Assembly (NCBI GenBank): GCA_002327905.1
Contig: DCUY01000036.1
Location: 1 to 6,028, forward strand
Direction: 5' to 3'
Source: Caldifarciminota bacterium UBA2202
GTDB lineage: Bacteria > Hydrothermota > 32-111
DNA: 6,028 nucleotides
Shown piece by piece: positions 5,986 to 6,028 of the stretch; the stretch's first letter is position 1, and every line of letters starts with the position of its first letter. A program made the position numbers and the translations under genes. A model generated the notes under the pieces. It had not been told where the DNA came from. It saw only the letters and a list, made by a program, of their open reading frames with translations, and did not search any database.

Positions 5986-6028
5986 CGTTTTATCTGGCGG
6001 AACGCGGGCACAGCGTCGGCTCGCACAC
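5937..6028. repeat. GC-rich edge element, right copy, cut by window end
   Basis: The heptamer array leads into a core at 5982-6028 that matches 20-66 at 38 of 47 ungapped positions, in the same orientation. The mismatches cluster at 47-50 of the left copy. The element continues past the window edge, so its full length is unknown. No coding sequence is apparent. Confidence 0.75.

Noticed and set aside
1..6028. Composite transposon bounded by the two edge elements
   Set aside because: No transposase, terminal inverted repeats or target-site duplication is visible, and the enclosed genes are ordinary chromosomal functions. A dispersed intergenic repeat is simpler.

Overview
The window holds five protein genes packed into two converging transcription units, with a GC-rich repeat element at each outer edge. 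The genes are AT-rich and the edges are clearly GC-richer. The organism looks like a bacterium with a cell envelope and exported proteins: it has a lipid II flippase of the MurJ family, AcpS, and a secreted repeat protein whose signal peptide ends in LYSQ, a style common in Bacteroidetes and related (FCB-type) lineages. An uncultivated candidate phylum in that broad neighbourhood is my guess; the sequence does not settle the taxonomy.

Layout. Positions 1 to about 175 are a GC-rich non-coding repeat element. A sigma70-like promoter (176-203) then drives thiamine pyrophosphokinase (212-829). The next gene, overlapping it by 22 nt, encodes an 853-residue exported protein (808-3369) with twelve copies of a hhDxxG[ND/DD/ED]xY motif at a 26-28 residue period, followed by a HEAT-like helical tail. 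On the minus strand, reading inward from the right, are a CofE-like (F420-0:L-glutamate ligase fold) protein (5808 to 5005), a short and divergent MurJ (5048 to 3711) and AcpS (3714 to 3346). These three overlap by 44 and 4 nt, so they are almost certainly one operon. The two units meet tail to tail with a 24-bp overlap and no visible terminator. From 5937 to the right edge a second copy of the edge element begins, in the same orientation as the first, carrying seven tandem heptamers against two on the left.

How the genes fit together. TPK makes the cofactor thiamine diphosphate, AcpS activates acyl carrier protein for lipid synthesis, and MurJ moves the peptidoglycan precursor across the membrane. 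The CofE-like protein and the repeat protein have no established role. The first gene of each unit has a promoter whose -10 box lies only 8-9 nt before the ATG and no Shine-Dalgarno sequence, whereas the three downstream genes have Shine-Dalgarno-like sequences. This suggests leaderless mRNAs for both operons. The most notable points are the repeat protein, the edge elements, the MurJ that lacks a key arginine and its last two helices, and the paired leaderless-type promoters.
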